From the NCBI RefSeq assembly GCF_015356755.1, contig NZ_JADFCO010000064.1:124001-188000 (forward strand): a stretch of 64,000 bases of DNA, written 5' to 3'. This document shows positions 48,814-58,646 of this stretch, in pieces. The translations under genes and the position numbers were made by a program. How positions within the stretch are numbered: position 1 is the first letter of the stretch; each line of letters begins with the position of its first letter. The notes beneath the pieces were generated by a model that saw nothing but the letters and a program-made list of their open reading frames with translations, searched no databases and was not told the origin of the DNA. This DNA is from Nonlabens antarcticus. Lineage in GTDB: Bacteria > Bacteroidota > Bacteroidia > Flavobacteriales > Flavobacteriaceae.

Positions 48814-50239
48814 ATTTACCTACCGCAATCCGCTTGATCATTCCTGCAAAGATAAAGTAGTGAAACGGCAACATACTGTACCAGTATAACCTGCCCCAAA
48901 GCCCACGCGGTCTGAAAGTTGCCGTTTGGTGAACGACATTATTCTTGTCAATTTCAAACTCTAACCAGGCTTCTCCTGGAACGCGCATTTCGGCAAAGAG
49001 AAGAAGGCGTTTTTCTTTCCGGTCTGCGACCAGCACACGCCAGAAGTCCAATGAGTCTCCCGAGTAAATTTTATCCTGATTAGTTCTTCCTCGTCTTAAA
49101 CCCACACCACCAAAAAGCTTATCTGTGTAACCACGAATCTTCCAGAGGAAATCTGCATAGTAATAACCATTTTTTCCACCTATGGACCAGATTCGGTTTA
49201 GGGCTTCTTCTGGGTTGTCTGTTTTGTAAGTTTGGGCATCTTGTAGACAACCAAATTTCGGTACTTGTTTGAATTGGTTGATATTTTTCTTGAATCTCCC
49301 ACTTACCATACTGTCTTTCCAGCTGCTGGCAACGTTATTTTGTTCGATTTTGGCGAAAGCCATATCCAGCGCTTCTTGATAACTATAAATAGGAATTCCC
49401 AATTCATGCGCTAGCGGATTCTCTCTTGGGATAACTTCCACGGACATGCTGTTTACCAAATTCCGGGCGAGTTTGTAAGAGGTACTTGTCACTAAAAACA
49501 GCCAGTAGGAACTGAATTTAGGGGTCATGATGGGAACCGTCCATATGGAAAGGTGCAAATTTCTATTGACAGCATACTGCTGCATCATTTCCTTATAGGT
49601 GAGTACATTCTTTCCTCCTATATCATAGGATTCATGATAGGACTCCTCGCGCCCTAAAATTCCTATGAGATAGCTCATGACGTTGCGAATGGCAATAGGA
49701 TGTGTTTTAGTATTGACCCATTTAGGCGTAATCATAATGGGCAATTTCTCACACAAATCACGGATGATCTCAAAAGAAGAACTACCGCTACCAACTATGA
49801 TCCCTGCTCTCAATACTGTTGTAGGTATGTGACTTGCACTAAGTATGTCTTCAACATGCTTTCGCGAAAGCAAATGCTTACTCAGCACTTCCTGATTTAC
49901 AATTCCAGATAAGTAGATGATTTGTTTGCAATAGGTATGTGACAGCTGGTGTAAAAAGCTATGGGCACTTTCGGCTTCCATCTTATCAAAGCTATCTGTA
50001 CTACTGCTCATGGAGTGAATCAGATAATAAGCAGCATCAATGTCTGCCGGGATAGGATTGACTTCTGGAAGATCTAAAAAGTCAATCTCAATGATTTCTA
50101 CTTGTGCTCTAATATCGTCTGGAACTGATAAACGGCTTGCGCTGCGCACTGCACAAACCACCTCATGATCTTGCTTGAGTAATTCGTAAAGCAATCGTAC
50201 GCCTATGTAGCCATTTGCACCTGTGAGTAATACTTTCAT
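48812..50239 (-). CDS. SDR-family oxidoreductase with C-terminal DUF2867 domain
   Basis: 475 residues. The N-terminal atypical short-chain dehydrogenase domain has the TGANGYIG nucleotide loop (6-13) and AVRSASRL. The C-terminal ~160 residues are DUF2867-like (FWRVLVADRKEKRLLLFAEMRVPGEAWLEFEID). Members resemble nucleoside-diphosphate-sugar epimerases; the substrate is unknown. Ends convergently with the response regulator. A palindrome copy is read as L-S-R-K. TATCTTTA-GATA-ATG lies at the start. Confidence 0.85.
   Translation of the reverse strand: MKVLLTGANGYIGVRLLYELLKQDHEVVCAVRSASRLSVPDDIRAQVEIIEIDFLDLPEVNPIPADIDAAYYLIHSMSSSTDSFDKMEAESAHSFLHQLSHTYCKQIIYLSGIVNQEVLSKHLLSRKHVEDILSASHIPTTVLRAGIIVGSGSSSFEIIRDLCEKLPIMITPKWVNTKTHPIAIRNVMSYLIGILGREESYHESYDIGGKNVLTYKEMMQQYAVNRNLHLSIWTVPIMTPKFSSYWLFLVTSTSYKLARNLVNSMSVEVIPRENPLAHELGIPIYSYQEALDMAFAKIEQNNVASSWKDSMVSGRFKKNINQFKQVPKFGCLQDAQTYKTDNPEEALNRIWSIGGKNGYYYADFLWKIRGYTDKLFGGVGLRRGRTNQDKIYSGDSLDFWRVLVADRKEKRLLLFAEMRVPGEAWLEFEIDKNNVVHQTATFRPRGLWGRLYWYSMLPFHYFIFAGMIKRIAVGK
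49857..49872. repeat. Dispersed palindrome copy 6, inside SDR gene
   Basis: TGCTTTCGCGAAAGCA, perfect palindrome with the outer pair T/A instead of C/G. Read on the minus strand as L-S-R-K-H. Confidence 0.95.
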
Positions 50240-50243
50240 TATC

Positions 50244-50251
50244 TAAAGATA
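50244..50251 (-). promoter_or_regulatory. Near-consensus -7 element 4 nt before SDR ATG
   Basis: TATCTTTA-GATA-ATG: one base short of TANNTTTG, with the same 4-nt spacing as the other examples. Confidence 0.35.
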
Positions 50252-50510
50252 AGTTGCACAAGCATTCCAGAACGATAGGATGTTGTTAAAACAAAAGCGA
50301 AATCACATCAAATATTTGTTTGGTTAAGGAATTTCAGTTTTATGTTTTCAGGCAGCCATTTTATTCTCTTCCACTGTGAATATTATTTAAAATCCCTCTA
50401 CACTTAATTTAAACCTCTTTCCATAAAGAAGTCCTGCAGATCTTACAAGAAAAATCTTCTTAGGCTTGTAAAAGTAAGGATGGAGGATGATCGAAAACTT
50501 TCAGAAAATA

Positions 50511-50540
50511 AAAGTGCCTTTCTCTTGAGAAAGGCGCTTT
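50511..50540 (-). terminator. Terminator of the ABC transporter/M1 operon
   Basis: 14-bp stem AAAGTGCCTTTCTC/GAGAAAGGCGCTTT with one wobble pair and a 2-nt gap at the centre (loop forms by opening the inner pairs). Located 27 bp beyond the M1 gene stop. Confidence 0.8.
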
Positions 50541-50566
50541 ATAAATTTAGGATATTTGAAGCTTGT

Positions 50567-53500
50567 TTATTTTTCGCTTTTCTCGCTTACACTACTTCGG
50601 TTATCATCTGAATTGCGATCGATCAGTTTATTGAAAGGATCGATTCCCACTTCTACCGGCTTTTCTTTTACAATGATTTTGAAGTCGTTGTTGATACCCG
50701 TGACTTTACGTTTTTCAATGTAAAGAACTTTAGGCATGCCGGTATCACCTTCTTCAGCACCAAAGATTCCAACCTCAATATAATCTGCTAATGGCAAGGA
50801 TTTTAGTGCTTTCTTCTTTCCTTTAGGGGTGAAACTAATGCTATCACCTGGAATATCGTGGTAAGATAATTTCCCTTTTGGATTGCTGCGGGCTTTGGAA
50901 ACGAGCGCATTGATGTCGACTTCATAGCTACCATCTGCCAACTTTTTATAGCTCGCTTTTTTAACTTTGTTATCGTATAAGGTGATGGTTTCAAACATAT
51001 CTTTTATTAAATATTGCAGACTGTCTGGCGTCACTGCACGTATATCGTCCACAAATTCTGTCGCCACTGGATATGGAGCACCTTTGAATTGGTGTTTTTC
51101 TAAGAACGCTTTTGCAACATTGTTGAATTTCTTTTCACCTATGTAATCACTGATCGCATAAAGTACAAGCGAGCCTTTCTGATAATGGATATACTGTTGG
51201 TTCTCATTATACATCAACGGATTCTCACCTATGGATTCTACGGTTCTTCCTATTAAATAACCATCCATCGCATCTTTCAAGAAGTTACGCATCTGATATT
51301 TACCATAGGTTTTTTCCAAAACTTTCAATGAGCTGTATTCTGACATGCTTTCTGATAATAAGGTAGCACCTTTTGCATTTGCACCTATAACCTGATGTGC
51401 CCACCACTGGTGTGCCAGTTCATGAGCTGTAACGCTAAATGGGTAATCCACGTTATCATTATCCTCATCATCCACGTCTGCAATAAACCCTATAGCCTCA
51501 CTAAAGGGAATGGTGTTAGGGAATGCTTGTGCAAAACCACCACCAGATTTAGGAAACTCAATAATTCGTGCCTGTCTGTGCTGGTAAGGCGTGTAATTAG
51601 CATTGTAATAATCCAGTCCTTTTTTAAGACCTTTCATCATTCGATCCACATTGTACTCATGTTCTGGATGATAATAAATCTCCAATGCTACACCTTCATG
51701 TTGATCCTTCAAAACTTTGTATCTACCGCTAAGGAATGCATAAAAGTTGATCATCTTAGAATCCATCTTATAGTGGTAGTACTTACGACCATCTTCCTCC
51801 CATTCCTTGATAAGGTATCCTGGAGCAATAGCAATTTGATCCAACGATGTACTTACTGTAGCTTCAAAATCAATCCAGTGCGCGTTAGGGCCTAAGTAAT
51901 TGCGATCCTGGGCGCCAGGAGTTTCTGGGGAAGGTAATCTGTCTTTAGGAGCAAGATCATAGCGTTTACGTGTTTGAGTGTCTCGCAACTCTGCACCATC
52001 GTTATAACCTATGGAAGGGAAAATACCATTATTTATAAACGTTCCATTATCAAGTACAGGGGAATTGTTTTCTAAAAACGTATTGGGAGCATTTGCCGTG
52101 GTAAATGAAAACTGCAAGGTGTCTCCTGGCATTAAAGGCTTTGCAAATTGATACATGCGATACCCGTAATCTTCATTATCATAGACAATTTCTGACTTGC
52201 GATCCAGATTGATGGAGGTAGGTTGTGATTTTTCATCCGGCACATTTACGTGAAGGGTGTCAATTGCAACATCTGTTCTATTCACCATCGTGTAGGTTGC
52301 TCCAGCCTTGAAATCTCTAGAATCTGGAAAGATGTCCATAAAGGTATTTATTGCCACCGTTTCCGGTTGTGGGACGCCAGAAAATTTGCCTAATTCCTTT
52401 TCATAATTGACGACTAATTGTTCACGCTCCTTACCGCTCAGCTGTTCCTCGCCTACGTTGTTGAGATACCATAAATAGCCTCCTATTCCAAAGAATACGA
52501 TTAAAGAACCCACAATAGTTACGGTGGAGGTTATGGTAGTTCTCGCTTTCGCGAAAGCGAACCTCTCCTTCATACTGCTGCCCATCCCACGTCTGTAGAA
52601 CAACACCGCAACCACGAACAATACCATTCCTAAAGCAATCCAATACAAGCGATAGGTGTAGAAAATAGGCAGGGCAAAACCGTAGCCATTCATATCACTA
52701 GGTGATGGAGAACCGCCACCCTGATTGAAAATAAATTGAGATTGATCAACGCCCAGTGCTCCTAATAATGGAGGAAGACCGATCGCCAAAACAAGTAAAG
52801 TCAGCAAGCCTAACCATTTATTTTTGATCAGTGTATGAACCAGTATAGTCATCATGATCCATGGTATAAAATTCCAAGAATTGATGATATACAAATCAAA
52901 TAAATACAACGGAACCTCAAAATCAAAGTAACCGTTATAGCCTTGAATGATTATCCCGCTTATCATTACTATGAGCAGTAACGTCAGCGTCATTAAGAAT
53001 AAAGCGATGAATTTTGAAAGTAATATGGTCCAGTTTTTAGTAGGAGTTGCATCGATCATTTGTTTTAAATGAGCTGTATTTGCACGATCCATAATCAACC
53101 CACCGTACAGGTAAATCAATAAATAAATAAATAGCGTGAACAAACCAGAAACGATGCTCAACATAAGCCAGGTTTTAGGTAAGATCCCAGTCCCATAGAT
53201 CTCTCCAGAAACCAGCATCGTCACTAATGAAAAAGCAAATGCCGTAACGACAATAATAATAAATGGCCAGCCCGTAACGATAAATTTCAAGTCTGATTTT
53301 GCCAAAACCCATGAGGTTTTGAGTTGGCCTAACAAAGAGAAATCTGAAGTGACCTTAGGCATAATGATCGACTGGATCGTCCCAAAATTGCGCTTTGTAG
53401 CTCGCTGAGGTTTACTGCGTTTTAGTTTGAAGCTCACAGGACTTTGTGCAAACTTAAAGCTGATCAATACAATGAGGAATACTAGAACAGAAATTCCCAA

Positions 53501-54250
53501 CCAGATCAAGCGGTTATAAAGCAAGGTGCCTTCCACAGGAATAAGTTGATTGCTTTGTTCCTCAGGCGTCCAGTATTCAACGATGGCACCTGTGGCGGCT
53601 TGTCCTGTAGGTTCAAATAACTCTAACCAATATGTGTCGTCCACAGAATCACTACTGGCACTCACTGTAGTTTGTACGATGATCAAACACAGCACCACCA
53701 TAAATCCGATGTTGATGTTGCGAACAAAAGCAGTGATGGAGAATACGATGATCCCGTAAAAAAATACATTGGGAATTATATACAGCAGGAATGGCTGCAG
53801 ATAATTCATGATTTCAAACGGTCCTACCAAGAAATCATTAGCTCCAGGCAAATAAAATCCTATCGTTAGACCTATCATGCTGGCAATGATTACCAGCAGG
53901 GTAATGCTCATTCCAGCGCAGAACTTGGCCAGTAAATAGCTAACCTTAGTCAACGGGTAGGAGTAAAGAACGTTGTGCATGTTATTTTCAAAATCACGCT
54001 GGATAGTTCCACCCATTATGGAGGGAATCAATAAATAGGTAATCAATGCAAAAACAGAGGTCATGCTGTAGATTCCTATGGCACTATTCAATTCAATCGC
54101 AGAAGTTACCGTGACATTATCGCTGTCAAAAACACCTACTGCAATCGCAGATAGGAGCATGGCAAAAACGAAAAGTGCACCAGCATAGATGTAGAACAAG
54201 GGTTTCTTAAACCAGGTCTTGATCTCGTGTGTGTAAATGGTAAGGAACAT
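50567..54250 (-). CDS. ABC-2 permease fused to M1-family aminopeptidase
   Basis: 1227 residues. The N-terminal ~600 residues are ABC-2-type permease with about twelve membrane helices in two halves (each starting with a cytoplasmic helix then six hydrophobic segments). The C-terminal half is an M1 gluzincin peptidase: HELAHQWWAHQ at 943-953 gives zinc ligands His943 and His947 with catalytic Glu944, and the third ligand Glu is about residue 967 in SESMSEY. The combined protein, with the adjacent ATPase, is expected to couple transport and peptide trimming at the membrane. Which side the peptidase faces is unclear; periplasmic is likely. The gene ends 2 bp after the ATPase start region. A palindrome copy gives A-F-A-K-A. 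Confidence 0.9.
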   Translation of the reverse strand: MFLTIYTHEIKTWFKKPLFYIYAGALFVFAMLLSAIAVGVFDSDNVTVTSAIELNSAIGIYSMTSVFALITYLLIPSIMGGTIQRDFENNMHNVLYSYPLTKVSYLLAKFCAGMSITLLVIIASMIGLTIGFYLPGANDFLVGPFEIMNYLQPFLLYIIPNVFFYGIIVFSITAFVRNINIGFMVVLCLIIVQTTVSASSDSVDDTYWLELFEPTGQAATGAIVEYWTPEEQSNQLIPVEGTLLYNRLIWLGISVLVFLIVLISFKFAQSPVSFKLKRSKPQRATKRNFGTIQSIIMPKVTSDFSLLGQLKTSWVLAKSDLKFIVTGWPFIIIVVTAFAFSLVTMLVSGEIYGTGILPKTWLMLSIVSGLFTLFIYLLIYLYGGLIMDRANTAHLKQMIDATPTKNWTILLSKFIALFLMTLTLLLIVMISGIIIQGYNGYFDFEVPLYLFDLYIINSWNFIPWIMMTILVHTLIKNKWLGLLTLLVLAIGLPPLLGALGVDQSQFIFNQGGGSPSPSDMNGYGFALPIFYTYRLYWIALGMVLFVVAVLFYRRGMGSSMKERFAFAKARTTITSTVTIVGSLIVFFGIGGYLWYLNNVGEEQLSGKEREQLVVNYEKELGKFSGVPQPETVAINTFMDIFPDSRDFKAGATYTMVNRTDVAIDTLHVNVPDEKSQPTSINLDRKSEIVYDNEDYGYRMYQFAKPLMPGDTLQFSFTTANAPNTFLENNSPVLDNGTFINNGIFPSIGYNDGAELRDTQTRKRYDLAPKDRLPSPETPGAQDRNYLGPNAHWIDFEATVSTSLDQIAIAPGYLIKEWEEDGRKYYHYKMDSKMINFYAFLSGRYKVLKDQHEGVALEIYYHPEHEYNVDRMMKGLKKGLDYYNANYTPYQHRQARIIEFPKSGGGFAQAFPNTIPFSEAIGFIADVDDEDNDNVDYPFSVTAHELAHQWWAHQVIGANAKGATLLSESMSEYSSLKVLEKTYGKYQMRNFLKDAMDGYLIGRTVESIGENPLMYNENQQYIHYQKGSLVLYAISDYIGEKKFNNVAKAFLEKHQFKGAPYPVATEFVDDIRAVTPDSLQYLIKDMFETITLYDNKVKKASYKKLADGSYEVDINALVSKARSNPKGKLSYHDIPGDSISFTPKGKKKALKSLPLADYIEVGIFGAEEGDTGMPKVLYIEKRKVTGINNDFKIIVKEKPVEVGIDPFNKLIDRNSDDNRSSVSEKSEK
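52543..52560. repeat. Dispersed palindrome copy 7, inside permease-peptidase gene
   Basis: TCGCTTTCGCGAAAGCGA, an 18-bp perfect palindrome. Read on the minus strand as F-A-F-A-K-A. Confidence 0.95.
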
Positions 54251-54252
54251 AT

Positions 54253-55152
54253 CTAGACAGTTTCAGGTTGCGCGACCAACTCATCGTGGCTTAGCGTTGT
54301 GAAATAAACATCTTCTAAAGAGGGCGTTCCTGCTACAAATTCAGCACCAGGAGATGTTGCTGATAGAACACGTACTTTTAGATTATTGTCATCATCAAAA
54401 CTGGAGGAGATAACGTTGAATCTTGTTTGAATATCCTCAATATTTTCACGGGCGACGATAGTCGTCCATATCCTTCCGTGTAAACTCGCAACCAGTTCTT
54501 TAGGGGTGGCGTGAGCGAGTATTTTTCCTCCGTTAAGAATAGCCATATCTGTACACAATTCCTTTACGTCATCAACGATGTGGGTAGAAAAGATTACGAT
54601 GTGGTTTGTTCCTATTTCTCGCAGTACGTTAAGAAAACGGTGGCGCTCTGCGGGATCTAGTCCTGCTGTAGGTTCATCTACAATAATGAGTTTAGGGTCG
54701 TTGAGCAACAATTGTGCAATACCAAAACGTTGTTTCATACCGCCGGAATATCCAGCAACGTGTTTATGTTTTACTTCTGTTAGGTTTGTAACTTCAAGAG
54801 CTTTAGCAACTATCGCGTTGCGTTCTGCTTTATTGGTAATGCCTTTAAGACTGGCAAAATAATGTAATAAATCCTCTGCACTCATTTTAGGATAAACACC
54901 AAATTCCTGTGGTAAGTAACCCAACGTTTTGCGGAATTCAATTTTCTCTTCCAGAACATTCATTTCCTCAAGATGAATCTCTCCACTATCTGGCGTTTGC
55001 AATGTTGCGATAGTACGCATCAAGGACGATTTACCAGCACCGTTAGGTCCTAGCAGTCCGAACATTCCATTATTTATATTTATGGTCACGCCGTCCAGCG
55101 CTTTCACTCCGTTACTATAAGTCTTAGAGACATTTTTTAAACTCAGTATCAT
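54253..55152 (-). CDS. ABC transporter ATP-binding protein
   Basis: 299 residues. Walker A GPNGAGKSS, Q loop FGVYPKM, signature SGGMKQR, Walker B LIIVDEPTAGLDP and the switch His in STHIVDD are all present. A C-terminal regulatory segment follows residue 210. It precedes the fused permease-peptidase by 2 bp, so the two proteins form one transporter. What it carries is unknown. Confidence 0.95.
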   Translation of the reverse strand: MILSLKNVSKTYSNGVKALDGVTININNGMFGLLGPNGAGKSSLMRTIATLQTPDSGEIHLEEMNVLEEKIEFRKTLGYLPQEFGVYPKMSAEDLLHYFASLKGITNKAERNAIVAKALEVTNLTEVKHKHVAGYSGGMKQRFGIAQLLLNDPKLIIVDEPTAGLDPAERHRFLNVLREIGTNHIVIFSTHIVDDVKELCTDMAILNGGKILAHATPKELVASLHGRIWTTIVARENIEDIQTRFNVISSSFDDDNNLKVRVLSATSPGAEFVAGTPSLEDVYFTTLSHDELVAQPETV

Positions 55153-55212
55153 TTGATCGGATTTACTATTTGAACAATTAGTAAACCTTAAATCAAAAAT
55201 GTTACAAAAATC

Positions 55213-55845
55213 TTAAGACAATAATGACCCCATAATAGAGATCACACTACTGCTTATATACTCTATTCCTATGGCGATAACTATAAATCCTACAATACGA
55301 GAAACTGCATTAATTCCAGATGCGCCTAAAAACTTTACGATATGTGAACTGCTGCTCAGAACCAGGAAGATACTGATGGCAACCGCTATAACTGCAATAA
55401 TGATCATACTGCGATCCACCCATAATGGGAACTCTTGATAATATCCTATCAATAAAGAAATAGTCCCAGGTCCCGCAAGCATGGGCATCGCGAGGGGTGT
55501 AAGTGATATAGAATCTCGAGTATAAGCATCATCTTTTACCCGTTTATCCATTCCCTTGTGATTAGAAAAAGTTCCTGTCAATAGCGCAAATCCAGAGGAA
55601 ACGATGATGAGTCCGCCAGCAATCCGCAAGGAATGAATGGAAATGCCAAAAAATGAGAGTACATATTTCCCCACAAAAAATGAGATCAATAAGATCACTC
55701 CTGTATTGATGGCAGTGAGCAGTGCGGCTTTTCTCTTTTCGGTAGGAGTATAGTCTGTAGTTAATCCTACAAATATGGGAACAGTTCCCAGAGGGTTTAC
55801 CACGGACAAGATGGCGGTAAAAGCCATTAATATTGTTGTAATCAT
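55213..55845 (-). CDS. MarC-family integral membrane protein
   Basis: 210 residues with six predicted membrane helices. The opening FTAILSVVNPLGTVPIFVGLT and the block LAMPMLAGPGTISLLIGY match the MarC family. Members have no firmly established substrate. Stands alone on the minus strand between the ABC operon and a 394-bp gap. Confidence 0.93.
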   Translation of the reverse strand: MITTILMAFTAILSVVNPLGTVPIFVGLTTDYTPTEKRKAALLTAINTGVILLISFFVGKYVLSFFGISIHSLRIAGGLIIVSSGFALLTGTFSNHKGMDKRVKDDAYTRDSISLTPLAMPMLAGPGTISLLIGYYQEFPLWVDRSMIIIAVIAVAISIFLVLSSSSHIVKFLGASGINAVSRIVGFIVIAIGIEYISSSVISIMGSLLS

Positions 55846-56239
55846 TGCTTTTTATGCAAAGATCCAGCTGGATAGAGCTTGAATAGGTAAGGAAATCCTT
55901 ATCAAAAAAAGCTGATGTGTTAACTGTAAAACATCAAATCTCGCCTTTTGGGTTATGTCTGTATTAATTGAGTTGAGACAACTTCATCTTACTAAGAAAA
56001 GTTGACACTGTATTTTCTAAAAATCGACACTTATTGGTGCTTTTAAATAAAATCGCTTTCGCGAAAGCGGAAGTCACCACCACATAATAACACGTTAGAA
56101 TATGCTTTTTACTCAATGGAAATCACTTTAAACCCTCTAAAAGATTTGTAAAAGAATTGGTATGAAAGTAAAAGCTGACGTCACTTTATTAATCTTACGG
56201 TGATTATCAACTCATGGAATAATTGAGTAAATCCTAAGA
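55846..56239. other. Intergenic region with palindrome
   Basis: 394 bp between two leftward genes. Holds a palindrome copy (56054-56069). Its left end would carry the marC promoter, but only GATCTTTG, a poor TANNTTTG match, is visible there. No coding frame or RNA was recognised. Confidence 0.6.
56054..56069. repeat. Dispersed palindrome copy 8, intergenic
   Basis: Perfect CGCTTTCGCGAAAGCG followed by GGAAG, in the marC upstream gap. Confidence 0.95.
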
Positions 56240-56665
56240 TTAAAGATCATCCACGTAGGTAAAGCCTTGATCGCTTTTCAACTGGGAGATCTTTTCTATA
56301 AATTTATGGATACCTTTTTTATCGGCTCGTATCTTGAAGAAATAGTTATCGCGGTACAGACTGTATTCTTCCGCGCGGCCTTTGTATAGTGTCAATTTAT
56401 AATAGGGAATAGGCAATGCATAGGTTTCTAACAAGGAACGAAAGCGTATAATTATTCCCTTTTCCCGCAGTTCAATGTTACAGGTATTTGCATTAATGTC
56501 CAGCACCATCAGATTGTATATGTGTATGCTGCAATCTGTCACGTATAGCCTGGGCGAGCCTGACCCCTTAAGTTTCCAACGCTCTTTTAGGGTCAACATA
56601 GGGCCGACTTCCAGAGCGATTTTCCGTTCAATTTCACGATTGTTATAAGAGACGTTGTGTAGCAT
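56240..56665 (-). CDS. Conserved hypothetical protein, divergent from argS
   Basis: 141 residues, no signal peptide or membrane segment. Alternating hydrophobic/charged stretches (RLYVTDCSIHIYNLMVLDI, IIIRFRSLLETYALPIPYYKLTLYKG) and a terminal helix suggest a small beta-barrel or PH-like fold, but I do not recognise the family. Transcribed away from argS, with a TAAGTTTG element 13 nt before its ATG. The two start codons are 81 bp apart. Confidence 0.65.
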   Translation of the reverse strand: MLHNVSYNNREIERKIALEVGPMLTLKERWKLKGSGSPRLYVTDCSIHIYNLMVLDINANTCNIELREKGIIIRFRSLLETYALPIPYYKLTLYKGRAEEYSLYRDNYFFKIRADKKGIHKFIEKISQLKSDQGFTYVDDL

Positions 56666-56678
56666 AATCTAACAGTTA

Positions 56679-56686
56679 CAAACTTA
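56679..56686 (-). promoter_or_regulatory. Possible -7 element for the 56665 gene
   Basis: TAAGTTTG on the minus strand, 13 nt before the ATG. No matched -33 TTTG. Confidence 0.35.
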
Positions 56687-56719
56687 GTCTACGTACCGGC
56701 TCAAGCCTTTCAATATCCT

Positions 56720-56727
56720 TATATTTG
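56720..56727 (+). promoter_or_regulatory. Possible -7 element for argS
   Basis: TATATTTG 18 nt before the argS ATG. No clear -33 TTTG; the divergent gene's element lies just upstream. Confidence 0.45.
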
Positions 56728-56745
56728 TGCGCTCAAAATTGAGCT

Positions 56746-58530
56746 ATGCGATTACTAGAAAACCTGGAAAAAAAGACGATAGAAATCGTGAAATCTATCT
56801 TTCACGTCGATTTACAATCGGTGGATATATCGCTCACAAGAAAAGATCAAACCGGCGATTATACCATCATGGTTTTTCCCATGCTGCGTCACATCAAAGG
56901 AAACCCAGCGGTCATAGGCCAGCAGATAGGAGATGAGTTGCTAAAACAGAGCGATTTAGTTGCCGGTGTTGAGGTAATTAAAGGGTTTTTGAATTTAAAA
57001 CTTTCTAGCAACGCATTCTTAACGGAATTCAATTCTATTCTATCAAAGGAAAATTTTGGCAAGACATCTGTAAATACAGATCTTCCCGGCGCTATGGTAG
57101 AGTTTAGTTCACCTAACACAAATAAGCCACTACATTTAGGTCACATTCGTAATATAGTTCTGGGATACTCTACGGCCTTGATTTTAGAAGCTACTGGAAA
57201 GGAAGTGACAAAGACCCAGATTATTAATGATCGAGGTATTCATATTTGTAAATCCATGCTTGCCTGGATCAAGTATGGAGAGGGAGCGACGCCAGAATCT
57301 ACAGGTTTAAAAGGCGACAAGTTGGTTGGGAATTATTATGTAAAATTTGACCAAGAGTACAAGAAAGAAATTATTGCTTTAATACAAGAGGGCATCCCTG
57401 AGGAAGATGCAAAAAAGAAAGCTCCTTCCATTATTGAGGCGCAAGAAATGTTGCGCAAATGGGAGCAGGGCGATGAAGAAACTGTGCGACTGTGGAAGAT
57501 GATGAATGGCTGGGTATATGCAGGTTTTGATACTACATATAGAGATCTGGGAGTGCATTTTGATAGTTTGTACTATGAGAGTGATACCTACCTTTTAGGT
57601 AAAGATGTCATTGCTCATGGTTTAAATACCGGTGTGTTCTTTAAAAAAGATGACGGATCTGTCTGGATTGATCTGACAGATGATGGTCTGGATGAAAAAA
57701 TTGTTTTGCGAGCTGACGGTACTGCCGTATACATGACTCAAGATATAGGAACTGCGGTTCAAAGAGTGAGAGATCATGATATTGATAGTATGGTTTATAC
57801 CGTAGGAAATGAGCAAGATTATCACTTTAAAGTACTTTTCCTGATCCTACAAAAGCTAGGTTATGAATGGGCGGAAAATCTGTATCATTTAAGTTATGGA
57901 ATGATTGACTTACCGTCTGGTAAAATGAAGTCGCGTGAAGGAACTGTCGTTGATGCAGATGATATAATCCAAGAAATGACTGATACTGCACGTGACATTG
58001 CGCAAGAGCAGGGAAAGCTGGAAGGATTAAATATGGAGCAGAAAGAGGAATTGTATCAAATGATTGGGTTAGGAGCATTAAAGTATTTCATGCTCAAAAT
58101 TGACCCTAAGAAAAGTATGGTTTTTGACCCTAAGGAATCTGTGGATTTTCAGGGGAATACGGGACCTTTCATACAATATGCTCATGCAAGAATACAATCC
58201 ATACTAACTAAGGCTGGTTTTGATAAAACCCAATTAGAAGCTCAGGAAGATTTACCATTAATAGATAAGGATATTGCCGTTATAAAATTATTGCAGCAAT
58301 ATCCAGAGACGATTGCTTCTGCAGCTCGCAATTATAGTCCAGCTCTAGTGGCTAACTATTTATTTGAACTCGTCAAAGAATTCAATAGTTTCTATCAAAA
58401 TGTACCGAAAATAGTAGAAGAATCAAATGCCGACTTAAAACACTTCAGACTGTTGTTGTGTTTCAAAACAGCAAAAGTGATTAAGAGTGGTTGTGACCTA
58501 TTGGGGATACAGGTTCCAGATCAAATGTAA
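56746..58530 (+). CDS. argS: Arginyl-tRNA synthetase
   Basis: 594 residues, class I synthetase. An N-terminal Add-1 domain (about 1-110), the HIGH-type motif HLGHIRN (130-136), the KMSKS-type signature KMKSREGTV, and the all-alpha anticodon-binding C-domain are present. Charges tRNA-Arg. The length is normal. Followed by a bidirectional terminator, so it is monocistronic. Confidence 0.99.
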   Translation: MRLLENLEKKTIEIVKSIFHVDLQSVDISLTRKDQTGDYTIMVFPMLRHIKGNPAVIGQQIGDELLKQSDLVAGVEVIKGFLNLKLSSNAFLTEFNSILSKENFGKTSVNTDLPGAMVEFSSPNTNKPLHLGHIRNIVLGYSTALILEATGKEVTKTQIINDRGIHICKSMLAWIKYGEGATPESTGLKGDKLVGNYYVKFDQEYKKEIIALIQEGIPEEDAKKKAPSIIEAQEMLRKWEQGDEETVRLWKMMNGWVYAGFDTTYRDLGVHFDSLYYESDTYLLGKDVIAHGLNTGVFFKKDDGSVWIDLTDDGLDEKIVLRADGTAVYMTQDIGTAVQRVRDHDIDSMVYTVGNEQDYHFKVLFLILQKLGYEWAENLYHLSYGMIDLPSGKMKSREGTVVDADDIIQEMTDTARDIAQEQGKLEGLNMEQKEELYQMIGLGALKYFMLKIDPKKSMVFDPKESVDFQGNTGPFIQYAHARIQSILTKAGFDKTQLEAQEDLPLIDKDIAVIKLLQQYPETIASAARNYSPALVANYLFELVKEFNSFYQNVPKIVEESNADLKHFRLLLCFKTAKVIKSGCDLLGIQVPDQM

Positions 58531-58646
58531 AAGAGGCGATGCTTAAATAATGAAACTCACCACAATACAAATTGTCATCTGATCTTTCAAGCTTGTTGGA
58601 GTGAAAATAGCAAAATTTAATGCACCATTAATTTTCAGCTTCATGT

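Larger units (their letters stand above)
50240..50566. other. Intergenic region between SDR and permease-peptidase genes
   Basis: 327 bp. Holds the start region of the SDR gene at its left end (minus strand) and the terminator at 50511-50540 near its right end. No gene or RNA was recognised in the rest. Confidence 0.6.
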
